From contig NZ_RFLW01000001.1 of assembly GCF_003719295.1 (NCBI RefSeq), positions 1,692,955 through 1,756,954 on the forward strand: DNA of 64,000 nt, read 5' to 3'. Positions 9,004 to 18,291 of this stretch are shown piece by piece; position 1 is the first letter of the stretch; every line of letters starts with the position of its first letter. A program made the translations under genes and the position numbers. The DNA comes from Haliea alexandrii. Its GTDB lineage: Bacteria; Pseudomonadota; Gammaproteobacteria; Pseudomonadales; Halieaceae. The notes under the pieces are model-generated. The model saw only the letters and a program-made list of their open reading frames with translations, was not told the DNA's origin and did no database searches.

Positions 9004-10704
9004 GTGTACGAGCACTTGAAGCAGGCATGGCAAGAATTGACAGGGCCCGGGCAGCCATTTGAGGTGACAACCGAAACGGTGGGCGGTGTACCGATTCGCA
9101 CCTTCAGCCACGCGCCGCCTTCCCTGCGTGAAATCTGGTTGAGTACCGCCGGGCATGCAGACAAGGACTACCTGGTATTCAGCGGCGAGCGCTGCACCTA
9201 CAGCGAGGCGCACACGTTCACCGCCAGCATTGCGCGCTGGTTGCACGATGCGGGGGTAGGCCCCGGTGACCGGGTGGCGATCGCCATGCGCAATTATCCC
9301 GAGTGGATGCTCGCCTACTGGGCCGTCACGTCCATGGGGGCTGTGGTGGTGGGGATGAACGCCTGGTGGGTTGCGCAGGAAATGGCGTTCGCCCTTGAGG
9401 ATTCGGCGCCGCAGGTACTGATCTGCGATCGTGAGCGATTGCAGCGGTTCAGTGAGATCCGTGAGCGCTTTTCTGCCATGAAGGTCGTTACGGTGCGCCT
9501 GCAGGACGAAGCGCCAGCCTGGGCGACAGACTGGGTTGAGGTCATCAATGCCAGGCCGGACCTGCCGGCGGTTGCGATCGCCCCGGAAGACGATGCCTGT
9601 ATATTCTACACATCAGGCACCACCGGGCGCCCCAAGGGAGCGCGCCTCACGCACCGGGGCTGTGTTGCCAATGTGATGAATGTGGCGTTCATTAACACCG
9701 TTCAGCCCATGGCAGTGGCCTTGGCCAAGGGCACAACGCCGCCAGCGCCGGGTGCTTCTCCCGCCCCCAACTCCCTGCTGGCAACTCCGCTGTTCCATGT
9801 CACCGCCAATAACTGCGTGGCGCATGCCACCACCCTGGCCGGGGGCAAGCTGGTGCACATGTATAAATGGGATGCGGCGGATGCACTGCGGCTGATTGAA
9901 GAAGAGGCGATCACCACATTCAATGGTGTGCCCATGATGGCCAGGGAAATTCTCATGCATCCCGATTTTGCCCATCGCGATACCTCGTCGCTGCTGGTCC
10001 TTGGCGGCGGTGGTGCCGCGCTACAACCGGACCTGGTGGAGAAAATCCAGGCCCGTTCAGGGGCGGCGCGGCCGAATACGGGCTACGGCATGACCGAAAC
10101 CTCGGGCATCATCGCCGCGGTGTCAGCTGACTTTTTTGTCGACAAGCCGTCCAGCGTGGGGCCCGCCGTGCCCACGTTGGAGGCCAAGTGCGTAGGGCCC
10201 TCCGGTGAGGATCTGGGCGCCGACGCCATCGGTGAGCTCTGGGTGCGCGGGGCGCCGGTCATCAAGGGTTACCTTAACCGCGCGGATGCGACCGCAGAGT
10301 CGATCACCGACGGCTGGTTGCATACGGGCGACATCGCGCGTATCGATCAGGACGGATTTATCTTCCTGGTCGACCGGGCCAAAGACATGGTGCTGCGGGG
10401 CGGGGAAAATGTGTACTGCGCAGAAGTCGAGAACGCGCTGTTTGCCCATGACGCCGTGGCCGAGTGTGTGGTGTTCTCGGTAGCGGATGAGCGCCTCGGC
10501 GAGGAGGTGGGGGCCGCGGTGTATCTGCAACCCGGCGTAGAGCTCGACGCCGCACATTTGCGAGCCCACTGTGCTGGTCAGCTCGCGCCCTACAAAGTGC
10601 CTCGGCATATCTGGTTTTTGCCGGAGCCGCTGCCGAGAAATGCCAATGGCAAGTTTCTCAAACGCGAGCTCCGCGAATCCCTGCAGGTCGCCGACGCGGT
10701 TTAA
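9004..10704 (+). CDS. AMP-forming acyl-CoA synthetase
   Basis: This 566-residue ANL-superfamily ligase has the P-loop FYTSGTTGRPKG at about 201-212, GYGMTET, and WLHTGDIARIDQDGFIFLVDR, and ends with the catalytic lysine context NANGKFLKREL. The frame is open far upstream, but similarity begins at the GTG at 9004, which has AGAGG 7 bases upstream. It would make acyl-CoA from an unidentified fatty or aryl acid. It is divergent from the APH-type kinase gene and convergent with fpr. Confidence 0.9.
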   Translation: MYEHLKQAWQELTGPGQPFEVTTETVGGVPIRTFSHAPPSLREIWLSTAGHADKDYLVFSGERCTYSEAHTFTASIARWLHDAGVGPGDRVAIAMRNYPEWMLAYWAVTSMGAVVVGMNAWWVAQEMAFALEDSAPQVLICDRERLQRFSEIRERFSAMKVVTVRLQDEAPAWATDWVEVINARPDLPAVAIAPEDDACIFYTSGTTGRPKGARLTHRGCVANVMNVAFINTVQPMAVALAKGTTPPAPGASPAPNSLLATPLFHVTANNCVAHATTLAGGKLVHMYKWDAADALRLIEEEAITTFNGVPMMAREILMHPDFAHRDTSSLLVLGGGGAALQPDLVEKIQARSGAARPNTGYGMTETSGIIAAVSADFFVDKPSSVGPAVPTLEAKCVGPSGEDLGADAIGELWVRGAPVIKGYLNRADATAESITDGWLHTGDIARIDQDGFIFLVDRAKDMVLRGGENVYCAEVENALFAHDAVAECVVFSVADERLGEEVGAAVYLQPGVELDAAHLRAHCAGQLAPYKVPRHIWFLPEPLPRNANGKFLKRELRESLQVADAV

Positions 10705-11478
10705 TCAGCTTTCCACGAAGGCCCGCTCAATGACGTAGTGGGCGGCCTTGCCGTGGCGTGATTCCTGGAAGCCGCGCTCTTTGAGCAGTTCGCCCATGTC
10801 TTTCAGCATGCTGGGGCTGCCACAGAGCATAAAGCGGTCATGGTCGGGGTCGACTGGCGGCAGCCCCACATCGGCCGGCAGCTTGTCGCTGCGCAGGAGG
10901 TCGGTCAGACGGCCGGTATTGCGGAAAGCTTCGCGGGTGACGGTAGGGTAGTAGATCAGTTTGCCGCGAATCTCGTCACCGAGGTATTCATGCGCCGGCA
11001 ACTCGCGGGTAATCGCGTCCTGATAGGCCAGCTCGCTCACGTTGCGGCAACCGTGCGCCAGGATGACCCGCTCAAAGCGCTCGTAAATGGCGGGATCCTT
11101 GATGATGCTCAGGAAGGGGGCGAGTCCGGTGCCGGTGCCCAGCAGGTAGAGGTTGCGCCCCGGCAAAAGGTTGTCGAGGATTAGCGTGCCCGTCGCCTTG
11201 CTGTTGACCAATAGTTCGTCACCGACGCGGATGTTCTGCAGCTGTGAGGTCAGGGGGCCATCAGCCACTTTGATGCTGAAGAACTCGAGCTGGTCCTCGT
11301 AGTTGGCGCTGGCCATGCTGTAGGCCCGCAACAGTGGCCGTCCCTCGCGTTCCAGACCAATCATGGTGAAGTGCCCGTTTTCGAAGCGAAAGCCCGGATT
11401 GCGCGTGGTCTTGAAGCTGAACAGGCGGTCTGTCCAGTGGTGTACCTCGGTAACGCGTTCACGCAGCAACGTCGCCAT
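10705..11478 (-). CDS. fpr: ferredoxin--NADP(+) reductase
   Basis: This 257-residue protein matches bacterial subclass I FPR. The FAD-binding motif RAYSMAS is near residue 52, the NADP-binding stretch GTGTGLAPFLSI is in the middle, and the C-terminus is short (VIERAFVES). It moves electrons between NADPH and ferredoxin or flavodoxin, often under oxidative stress. It ends against the synthetase stop at 10704 (convergent) and is divergent from a LysR gene, the same arrangement as fpr and finR in pseudomonads. Confidence 0.93.
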   Translation of the reverse strand: MATLLRERVTEVHHWTDRLFSFKTTRNPGFRFENGHFTMIGLEREGRPLLRAYSMASANYEDQLEFFSIKVADGPLTSQLQNIRVGDELLVNSKATGTLILDNLLPGRNLYLLGTGTGLAPFLSIIKDPAIYERFERVILAHGCRNVSELAYQDAITRELPAHEYLGDEIRGKLIYYPTVTREAFRNTGRLTDLLRSDKLPADVGLPPVDPDHDRFMLCGSPSMLKDMGELLKERGFQESRHGKAAHYVIERAFVES

Positions 11479-11536
11479 GTTCTTTCTCCCGAGTAGTTGT
11501 GTGCAGTGGCGCTACTGTAAGCACGGGGTATATATT

Positions 11537-11575
11537 GGTAAAACAGTTTTTATAAATATATGATAACGGTAAAAC
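11537..11575. promoter_or_regulatory. candidate LysR operator between fpr and finR-like gene
   Basis: The AT-rich 113-base divergent intergenic region contains two exact direct copies of GGTAAAAC, at 11537-11544 and 11568-11575, 31 bases apart (about three helical turns). The first copy overlaps the 11-base palindrome AAAACAGTTTT (11540-11550). Spaced repeats in the gap next to an autogenous LysR gene are a usual operator layout. Assignment to this regulator is inference. Confidence 0.35.
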
Positions 11576-11591
11576 CGATATTGGAGCCTTT

Positions 11592-12476
11592 ATGCGCTAC
11601 ACCTTGAGGCAGTTGGAGGTGTTCATTGCCACGGCGCAACACGAGAACATCAGTCGGGCGGCGTCGGACCTTGCCATGTCGCAGTCAGCCGCAAGCGGCT
11701 CGCTGCGCGAACTCGAGCAACAATTCGATGTGCAACTGTTCGACCGCCTCGGCAAGCGGCTGCGCCTCAGCGAGCTGGGGCGTCAGCTGCGTCCGGCAGC
11801 GGAGGAGTTGCTCGATCGGGCGCGCGCGCTGGAGCAGGGGATGCTGGGGGAAGAGGTCAGCGGACGCCTGCAGCTCGGCGCCACTCTGACCATTGGCAAT
11901 TATCTCGCGGTCCCTATGATTGCGGCTTTTCGCACGCGCTTCCCGGCGGCTGATGTGGCGCTCAGCGTTGCGAATACGGCGGCCATCGCCGAGAAGGTGG
12001 CACACTATGAACTCGATATCGGCCTGGTTGAGGGGGAGCTGAGCCACCCCGATTTGAGCTGTGAACCTTGGCAGGCGGATGAACTTACCGTGTTCGCGGC
12101 GCCCGGCCACCCGCTGGCGCGGCGCCGCGCGCTCACTGATGACGACCTGCTGTCTCTGGAGTGGATTGTGCGGGAGCCGGGTTCCGGTACCCGGCAGACC
12201 TTTGATCGCGCCATGCATGGCGTCCTGCCCGCATTGCGTCTGGCCCTTGAACTGCAGCACACCGAGGCCATCAAACGTGCCGTGGAGGCGGGCCTGGGCG
12301 TGGGCTGCCTGTCGCGCATTAGCCTGGTTGAGGCCTTTGCCCGCGGCTCTCTCGTACCCTTGCGGGTGCCGCATCGCGATTTTACGCGGCGCCTGCATAT
12401 TGTGCTGCACCGGCAGAAATTTCATACCGCTGCACTGCGCGAGTGGCTGGCACTCTGTCACGAACAGGCGTGGTGA
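11592..12476 (+). CDS. LysR family regulator, FinR-like
   Basis: This 294-residue LysR-type regulator has a winged-helix domain at residues 1-60 (TLRQLEVFIATAQHENISRAA, SQSAASGSLRELE) and a substrate-binding domain. Its position divergent from fpr, and the start MRYTLRQLEVF, resemble FinR of Pseudomonas, which activates fpr under superoxide or redox stress. I infer that it controls fpr and perhaps itself from the shared 113-base region. The effector cannot be read from the sequence. Confidence 0.87.
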   Translation: MRYTLRQLEVFIATAQHENISRAASDLAMSQSAASGSLRELEQQFDVQLFDRLGKRLRLSELGRQLRPAAEELLDRARALEQGMLGEEVSGRLQLGATLTIGNYLAVPMIAAFRTRFPAADVALSVANTAAIAEKVAHYELDIGLVEGELSHPDLSCEPWQADELTVFAAPGHPLARRRALTDDDLLSLEWIVREPGSGTRQTFDRAMHGVLPALRLALELQHTEAIKRAVEAGLGVGCLSRISLVEAFARGSLVPLRVPHRDFTRRLHIVLHRQKFHTAALREWLALCHEQAW

Positions 12477-12508
12477 AGCCGCACGCACATCGCGGTTACA
12501 ATGGCGCC

Positions 12509-13054
12509 ATGAGCAGCGACGACACATCCGCCCGCGTATCCATCGAGCCGATTGGCATGGCGCAACGTGCGCAGGTGATCGCTGCAACCCAGGCCTGGGT
12601 TGACCGTGCGGCGGCCCTGTTGGCGCAGCCACTTGCGCTGCCAACCGTACTTTTTGACTTAAGCGGCGGCAGTGCCGGCATGTTCCGGGCGCAGGGAGTG
12701 AACTGCAGTATTCGCTACAACCCCTGGATTTTTGCCCGTCACTTCGACGAAAACCTGGAACACACGGTACCGCACGAAGTGGCACATTATGTGGTTCACA
12801 TGCGTCATCCCCGTCGACGCCTGAAGCCGCACGGGCCGCAGTGGCAGCAGGTGATGCAGCTGTTTGGGCGTCCGCCCCGGGTGACGTTTGATCTTGCGCT
12901 GGACGGTGTGCCGATGCGTCGCCAGCGCCGCCATCCCTACCACTGTGGTTGTCGCGAGCACGCGGTATCCACTGTGCGTCACAACCGCATGCGCGAGGGG
13001 CGCGCCCGCTACCTGTGCCGCTATTGCAGTGGCGTACTACGCCCCGTCGGCTGA
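12509..13054 (+). CDS. SprT-like zinc metalloprotease-fold protein
   Basis: This 181-residue protein starts at the ATG at 12509. It has the SprT metal-binding motif HEVAHYVVH (HExxH at residues 89-93) with a third His in the following segment, and a C-terminal zinc-ribbon-like set of cysteines (HCGCREH and CRYCSG). It resembles bacterial SprT (YggI), relatives of the SPRTN DNA-protein crosslink protease. Whether it is proteolytic here is unknown. It lies 32 bases after the LysR gene on the same strand. Confidence 0.85.
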   Translation: MSSDDTSARVSIEPIGMAQRAQVIAATQAWVDRAAALLAQPLALPTVLFDLSGGSAGMFRAQGVNCSIRYNPWIFARHFDENLEHTVPHEVAHYVVHMRHPRRRLKPHGPQWQQVMQLFGRPPRVTFDLALDGVPMRRQRRHPYHCGCREHAVSTVRHNRMREGRARYLCRYCSGVLRPVG

Positions 13055-13068
13055 CGGCCGGCGCAGCT

Positions 13069-15924
13069 TCAGTCCACCGTTATCGCCAGCGCCACGCCGC
13101 TAAAGCGTTTCTCGGTGCTCTCTGCTTCGCTGGCAGTGACCTCCAGTCGCTCCGCCGGGATACCTGCATTGAGCAGGAAGTCTTTCGTGGTGGTGGCGCG
13201 CTGCGTGGCGAGTGCGGTGAGTGCCTCATCCGGCACCGGCCACTGATCACGGAGTATCCGCGCCTGTTGCAGCACAGACGGGCCCTCCGCGTCGGCGTCG
13301 GTTGGTTCTGGCGCGGGGACTTCGGCATAGAGATTTGTCACCACGTCCTCCCAGGCGCGGGTGCGGTCGCGGATGTCCTGTTCGCTCAGCCCGGCGTCGA
13401 GCAGCGCTGAGCGGGCAAGCTGGCGTTGCAACTGAGTGCGGTCACTGTCCAATTCCAGCCTGCCGCTGATCTGTAAAGACAGTTCGGGCCGTTGCTGCAT
13501 CGCCGTAGCCAGATCCCGCAACTTGCCCTGACCATGGTCATCCAGTTCGCTGCTGCCGGCCGCGAAGTCCACGGTGTCCAGGTCCTCGCTGCTTCCCACC
13601 AGGTTTGCCAGCAGGGCAAAGGGTGCGGTGATGGCCTTGGTGAGCAAATTGACAAAAGCCCCGGCAATCACGCTGCCAAGGCTGAACTGGGGATTATTGA
13701 CGTCGCCGCTGACCGGCACTGCAAGGTCGATCACGCCGTTGCTGTCGGTCAACAGGGCAATGCCCAGGCGGAGTGGCAGGTCCAGCGCTTTGCTGCTCTC
13801 AATGCGCTCTCCGAGCTGAAGCTGGTCAATCACGATCTGGTTGTTGCCTTGCAAGCGGTTGTTTGCCAGGCCATAGCGCAGGTCAACAGTCATCACACCG
13901 TCTTCGATGGCATAGCCTGCGTAGGTGCCTGAATAGGGCGTCAGGCGTGCCATATCGAGCCCGCGAAAGCGCAGCCTGAGGTCCAGTGAGGGCGGGTCCT
14001 GCAGGGGGCTTGCGGTGCCGGAAAGCGTTACCGGCGCATAGCCATCCACCGACCCCTTGAGGTCTACCGCCAAAGGCTGCCCCTTCCGGCTGCTCAGGTC
14101 GGTGATGGTGCCATCGAGATCACCGACCACCGTGCGGAAACGGATCGGCAGCGACTCATCGAGAAAGTCCACGGTGCTGTTGGCCACGAAAATCGCAGGT
14201 AGCTCTAGCGTCCAGGGTGCTTCCTGTGTGGTATCGGCAGGTTGCTCGGGTTCTTCGCTGGGCGGCGCTTGCGGGGTTTCTGTTGCGGCCTCCTGCGCCA
14301 ACAGCCGTTGTACATTGAGCTGCCCGTCCTCCTGTATGTGCAGACGTCCCTGGTAGCCTTCTATGTGCATCTCGCTCAGGTTCACACTGCGAGCCAGTGG
14401 CTGCACATCGAGCCCCGTCCAGGACACGCTGTCCCAGCGCGTCAGCGCATCGTCGGCTCCGCGCAGGCGCATGGAAAAGTCGATGACGGCGCCATCGGCG
14501 TTGACAGTTTGGGGCAGGAATGACTCCAGCCGTACAGTGCCTGCGGTGCGCGCTTCGCCGCTGCCGATCTCGGCTCGCAGTACCGCGGGCAGGTTGGGTG
14601 CAAACCAGGCCAGCGGCAGGGACTCCAGCGCGAAAGCGACATCGCCTTCACCGGTGCCGGCATGCAGGGCGCCCGCGAGATCGAATTTGGCGGCATCATT
14701 GATTGCCAGCGACAGGGAGAAGGCCGATGGCTCCTTGGCGGGCCAGCGCACATCACGCAGTTCGCCGGTCAACGGTGTGACCTGCAGCAGGGCCGGCTCG
14801 GTGAATTCGCTGCGCCAGTGCACGGCGCTCTGCTCTATTTTCGCGAGTTTCAGCTGAAGCGACCAGTCGAATTCAGCGGGCTCTGTTGCTGGCTCTGGCG
14901 CACTGTCTGCCTCTGCTTCGCTGGGTGGGGGCAACAGCATTTCGGTCAGGCTGACACGGCTGCCTTCGCTCCAGCCACTGACGTCAAGCCCGCGTATTTT
15001 CAGCGCATCCAGGGTCGCGGTTTGAGGTGCACTGTCGACGTTGAGACCTGCAAGGTTCAGCGCCTGCAGCGCAATACCGGTGTCGGGCAGCTGTGCATCC
15101 TGGTTCGGAGTCAACGACAGGTCTCGAATACCCAAGGCGCCTCCCGCGAGGGTGTAGTGCAGTGCCTCGGACCAATCAAGCGTATAGTCGAGTTCCATAT
15201 CGAGCTGGCCCCGCGCCAGGGCGAAGGTGACCCAAGGGCGCGCAAACCGCCACGCCGGTCGCAGGTCAATGTTTGTCAGCTGCAGTCGGCCGCTGCTTTG
15301 ACTCGCCGGCAGCGAGACCTCTGCCTCCCACAGCAAGTGACCTCCGCCTTCGGTGCTTGCGCTCAGTCGATAAGGTTGACCCGCCTCCTTCACGGTAGAC
15401 AGATTGGTCACCGCCAGGCTGAAGTCATTGATATGCGTGCTGTAGTCCTGCGGATGGCTGTTATCCGTGAAATCGATACGGCGCGCGCTGATGGACAGGT
15501 CGGCGATGGTGATACCCGGGGGAGGTGCATCGGGCTCGTCGTTGCTATCGGCGCGGTCAGCGGGCAGGAAGTCGGCAATATTCAGCTGGCCATCCTTTTT
15601 GCGCCGCAGGTGTATCGAGAGGTCTTGCAGTGCGACTTTATCGAGCACCAGGCTGGTTTGGATCACCGAGGCCAGCGACAGGTTCATTTCGGCGTAGCTG
15701 AAGGCCAGGAAGGGCTCACCGTCTGGCTCACTGAGGGCGGCGTTGCGGACCTGCAGCGCGAGCGTGAATGGGTTGAACAGAATCAGCTCGGAATTCAATT
15801 GACGGCCATACTGGTCCTGCAGAAATCGATGCGGCAGGATATTGAGCGCTGGCAACAGAATGAGCAGGCTGCAGGCGAGGTATACGGTATAGGCGATGAT
15901 CATGCCTCTGACGGCACTGCGCAC
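13069..15924 (-). CDS. DUF748 / AsmA-like envelope protein with OmpA-like C-terminus
   Basis: This 951-residue protein has one N-terminal membrane segment (about residues 9-30), then the DUF748 pattern (FNPFTLALQVRNAALSEPDG, KKDGQLNIADF) and long repeated beta-rich AsmA/TamB-like stretches in the periplasm. Residues 820-950 resemble an OmpA-like fold (FAAGSSELDDHGQGKLRDLA). Relatives are bridge-like envelope proteins proposed to move or organise phospholipid or protein between membranes; the role here is inferred. Acidic Pro/Glu-rich linkers occur near residues 345 and 560. Confidence 0.85.
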   Translation of the reverse strand: MRSAVRGMIIAYTVYLACSLLILLPALNILPHRFLQDQYGRQLNSELILFNPFTLALQVRNAALSEPDGEPFLAFSYAEMNLSLASVIQTSLVLDKVALQDLSIHLRRKKDGQLNIADFLPADRADSNDEPDAPPPGITIADLSISARRIDFTDNSHPQDYSTHINDFSLAVTNLSTVKEAGQPYRLSASTEGGGHLLWEAEVSLPASQSSGRLQLTNIDLRPAWRFARPWVTFALARGQLDMELDYTLDWSEALHYTLAGGALGIRDLSLTPNQDAQLPDTGIALQALNLAGLNVDSAPQTATLDALKIRGLDVSGWSEGSRVSLTEMLLPPPSEAEADSAPEPATEPAEFDWSLQLKLAKIEQSAVHWRSEFTEPALLQVTPLTGELRDVRWPAKEPSAFSLSLAINDAAKFDLAGALHAGTGEGDVAFALESLPLAWFAPNLPAVLRAEIGSGEARTAGTVRLESFLPQTVNADGAVIDFSMRLRGADDALTRWDSVSWTGLDVQPLARSVNLSEMHIEGYQGRLHIQEDGQLNVQRLLAQEAATETPQAPPSEEPEQPADTTQEAPWTLELPAIFVANSTVDFLDESLPIRFRTVVGDLDGTITDLSSRKGQPLAVDLKGSVDGYAPVTLSGTASPLQDPPSLDLRLRFRGLDMARLTPYSGTYAGYAIEDGVMTVDLRYGLANNRLQGNNQIVIDQLQLGERIESSKALDLPLRLGIALLTDSNGVIDLAVPVSGDVNNPQFSLGSVIAGAFVNLLTKAITAPFALLANLVGSSEDLDTVDFAAGSSELDDHGQGKLRDLATAMQQRPELSLQISGRLELDSDRTQLQRQLARSALLDAGLSEQDIRDRTRAWEDVVTNLYAEVPAPEPTDADAEGPSVLQQARILRDQWPVPDEALTALATQRATTTKDFLLNAGIPAERLEVTASEAESTEKRFSGVALAITVD

Positions 15925-15992
15925 GGGTCAACCTCCGAAATCCATCGTGAGTCGCCACTATACGACAATTGATGTCGGGTCGCAGTGAGTGG

Positions 15993-16991
15993 CTATAAGC
16001 CCTTGCGGTAGGTGTAGGGAGTCAGCCCGGTCCAGCTCTTGAAAGCGCGGATGAATGCACTGGCTTCGGAAAAGCCCGAGCGGTGTGCGATCTCTTCAAT
16101 GGATATGCCCTGCTTGCCGAGAAAGTGCAGGGCCGTGTCGCGACGCAGCTGGTTCTTGATGTCTTTGAAGGTAGTGCCCTCCGCGGCGAGGCGCCGGCGC
16201 AGGGTCTGCGGATGAATGTCGAGGGCGTCGGCCACGGTGCCAAGCTCGGGCATGTCCTGCAGGCTATGGCGAATCTGGTCACGCACCCGGGCGGTCCAGC
16301 TGTTGCGTGGAAAGTCCTGCGTCAGCATCATCAGCACCGGGTGACGCAGGTAGTGCCGCAGTCCCTGCTCGGTTTGGGTGATGCGCTTTTCCATCAGCGC
16401 TTTGGAGAACACCAGCTCGCTGTGCTGCGCGTCAAAGAATACCGGGTTGGCCAGGAACATGTGGCGGTAGTCTTCTGGTTGTGCGGCCGGCGCGTAGGTC
16501 AGGTTTACCGCCTGGATGGGCAGGTGTTCCTGTACCAGCCAGCTGCAGAAGCGGTGGGCATTGAACAGCATCAGCTCGACGGGCCAGGGTTCGAGGGCAG
16601 TACCCTCCTGGGTTTGCAGCCGCAGGCTCACCTGGTCGGGCTCTTCGATGAAGCAGGGCCAGGGCGAGGACTCAAATAGCTGGAAGAAGCGGCAATAGCG
16701 ATTGAGTGCCTGGCCGAGCGTCTCGCAGCCGATCACGGCATGGCACATCATCGACCAGGTGCCGATGGGTAGACGCCGCGTGGCATACCCCAGGGTCTCG
16801 TCCTGCATCGCCAGCATGGTGCTCACCTGAAGATTGGCATAGCGCTCGATGGAAATACGCGCGCCCTTTTCCAGCATCAGGCGCGGAGAGATACGGTTCT
16901 TGCGCAGAAGCTCCATTGGGTCGAGACCAATCGCCACGGCGTTGCGCAGCACGGCGCGGGTGAAATAGACCGAAATGGACAGTTCACGCAT
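15993..16991 (-). CDS. AraC family regulator (OruR-like)
   Basis: This 332-residue regulator has the N-terminal arabinose-binding-like domain of the OruR/ArgR-type AraC group and a C-terminal double helix-turn-helix: VADALDIHPQTLRRRLAAEG, then ISIEEIAHRSGFSEASAFIRAFKSWTG. Its start codon overlaps the stop of the upstream membrane GGDEF gene in a TGATG arrangement, so the two are translationally coupled. The target is unknown; a link to the GGDEF protein is likely from the coupling. Confidence 0.88.
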   Translation of the reverse strand: MRELSISVYFTRAVLRNAVAIGLDPMELLRKNRISPRLMLEKGARISIERYANLQVSTMLAMQDETLGYATRRLPIGTWSMMCHAVIGCETLGQALNRYCRFFQLFESSPWPCFIEEPDQVSLRLQTQEGTALEPWPVELMLFNAHRFCSWLVQEHLPIQAVNLTYAPAAQPEDYRHMFLANPVFFDAQHSELVFSKALMEKRITQTEQGLRHYLRHPVLMMLTQDFPRNSWTARVRDQIRHSLQDMPELGTVADALDIHPQTLRRRLAAEGTTFKDIKNQLRRDTALHFLGKQGISIEEIAHRSGFSEASAFIRAFKSWTGLTPYTYRKGL

Positions 16992-18160
16992 CAGGTCTTT
17001 CCGCCATTGCGTGAAATCTGCAGTGGCCGATGCTCCACGGCGGCCACCCGGTTGCGGCCAGTGTGCTTGGCCAACATCAGGGCGCGCCGCGCATCCGCGC
17101 AGAGCTGCTCCAGCGTGCCCTCGGCGCGCGCGTCAGCGACGCCGAGGCTCACCGTCAACGGAATGGGGTGATCATCGATATGCAAGCCCACCGTCGCCAG
17201 GTGCTGCTGGATGCGCTCAGCGAGATTGCGCGCCCCCTCCAGCGTGGAGTTCGGCAGCACAGCGAGGAATGTGTCGTCGTCGTAGCGGGAAATGACATCG
17301 CTCGCGCGGCATTCGGTCTCCAGGCAGCGCGACACCTGTTGCAGTGCGCGGTCCCCCGCGCCATCGCCAAAGTTGCTGTTCAACTGTCGCAAATGGTCAA
17401 TGTCCAGCATGATTGCCGCGGTTGGCTGGCCGTGCCGGGCGGCGTTGGCCAGAGTGACATGCAATGCACTTTCCAGGCCGCGACGGTTGAGCAGGCGGGT
17501 CAGCGGGTCCAGCGTATTCATACGCAGAAGTTGCTGTTGCTGCTCGAGCAGCATCGCCACGAGATAGCCGAGCATCACCAGCACATGGGCGGCGCCGTGC
17601 AGCGCCGCTGCGGTACCACCAAACGGCATGGCCGCTGCGCTCTGTAGCAGGCGCAGTGAGTCCAGCATTGCCAGAGCCAGGGCAATACCGGCAATCGCGA
17701 CCAGCACATCACCCGCGTTGCCACCACGCCAGCTGCGGCGTGCATGCAGCAGGGCAATGGCGACGCCGAGCACTGCACTGGCGGCCGTGTAGAGCAGGGC
17801 AGCGTGTTGCGCTTGCAGTGCAAGCAGGCCCAGCGCGGCTGTCCCTGCCAATGCAGCGATTGCAGCACGGCCGGTGCGGGCCTCGCTGCGCTGCATCCCG
17901 GCCAGCAGCAGCAGGGTGCTGCTGAGCAGCGAGGCGGCAAAGGCGACGCCCGGCGGCAGGCTCAAAGCGGTGAATTGCACCACTGACACCGCGGCTGCCG
18001 CCAGCAGCAACAAGAGGAAGTACAGGGTGAACAGGCCCAACCCTCGCGGTGGTGTGCGCACACCGCTGAGAACATGCAGAATGAACAATTGTGATGCTAC
18101 GAGGGCCAGTATGGCGCCGCAGAGGAGAGGGGTGATCGTATCAAGCAGGCTGCTGGTCAT
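16991..18160 (-). CDS. membrane GGDEF-domain protein with degenerate active site
   Basis: This 389-residue protein has about six hydrophobic membrane helices in residues 10-205, then a GGDEF domain beginning at LDPLTRLLNRRGLE. The metal-binding LDIDHLRQLN region is present (251-260). The signature GGDEF is replaced by DDDTF (294-298), while the RxxD inhibitory site is intact (RASD, 285-288). Losing both glycines normally abolishes diguanylate cyclase activity, so it may be a c-di-GMP receptor instead of a synthase. It is coupled to the downstream AraC gene. Confidence 0.87.
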   Translation of the reverse strand: MTSSLLDTITPLLCGAILALVASQLFILHVLSGVRTPPRGLGLFTLYFLLLLLAAAAVSVVQFTALSLPPGVAFAASLLSSTLLLLAGMQRSEARTGRAAIAALAGTAALGLLALQAQHAALLYTAASAVLGVAIALLHARRSWRGGNAGDVLVAIAGIALALAMLDSLRLLQSAAAMPFGGTAAALHGAAHVLVMLGYLVAMLLEQQQQLLRMNTLDPLTRLLNRRGLESALHVTLANAARHGQPTAAIMLDIDHLRQLNSNFGDGAGDRALQQVSRCLETECRASDVISRYDDDTFLAVLPNSTLEGARNLAERIQQHLATVGLHIDDHPIPLTVSLGVADARAEGTLEQLCADARRALMLAKHTGRNRVAAVEHRPLQISRNGGKT

Positions 18161-18291
18161 GTCTGGCTTGGGCTCGGCCGTAGTGGGCTGTTAGTTTAGG
18201 TCAATAAAATTGTCTGCACGGGTCATTGTTGGCCGGTTCCGTGCTCACCATACTGGTCGCTTATTTCGGTTACCACCAGAGGCAACAAAAC

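Noticed and set aside
14662-15972. 436-codon open frame on the plus strand
   Set aside because: It is antisense to the DUF748 gene, has no recognisable motif, and is the kind of mirror frame that high-GC genes produce.
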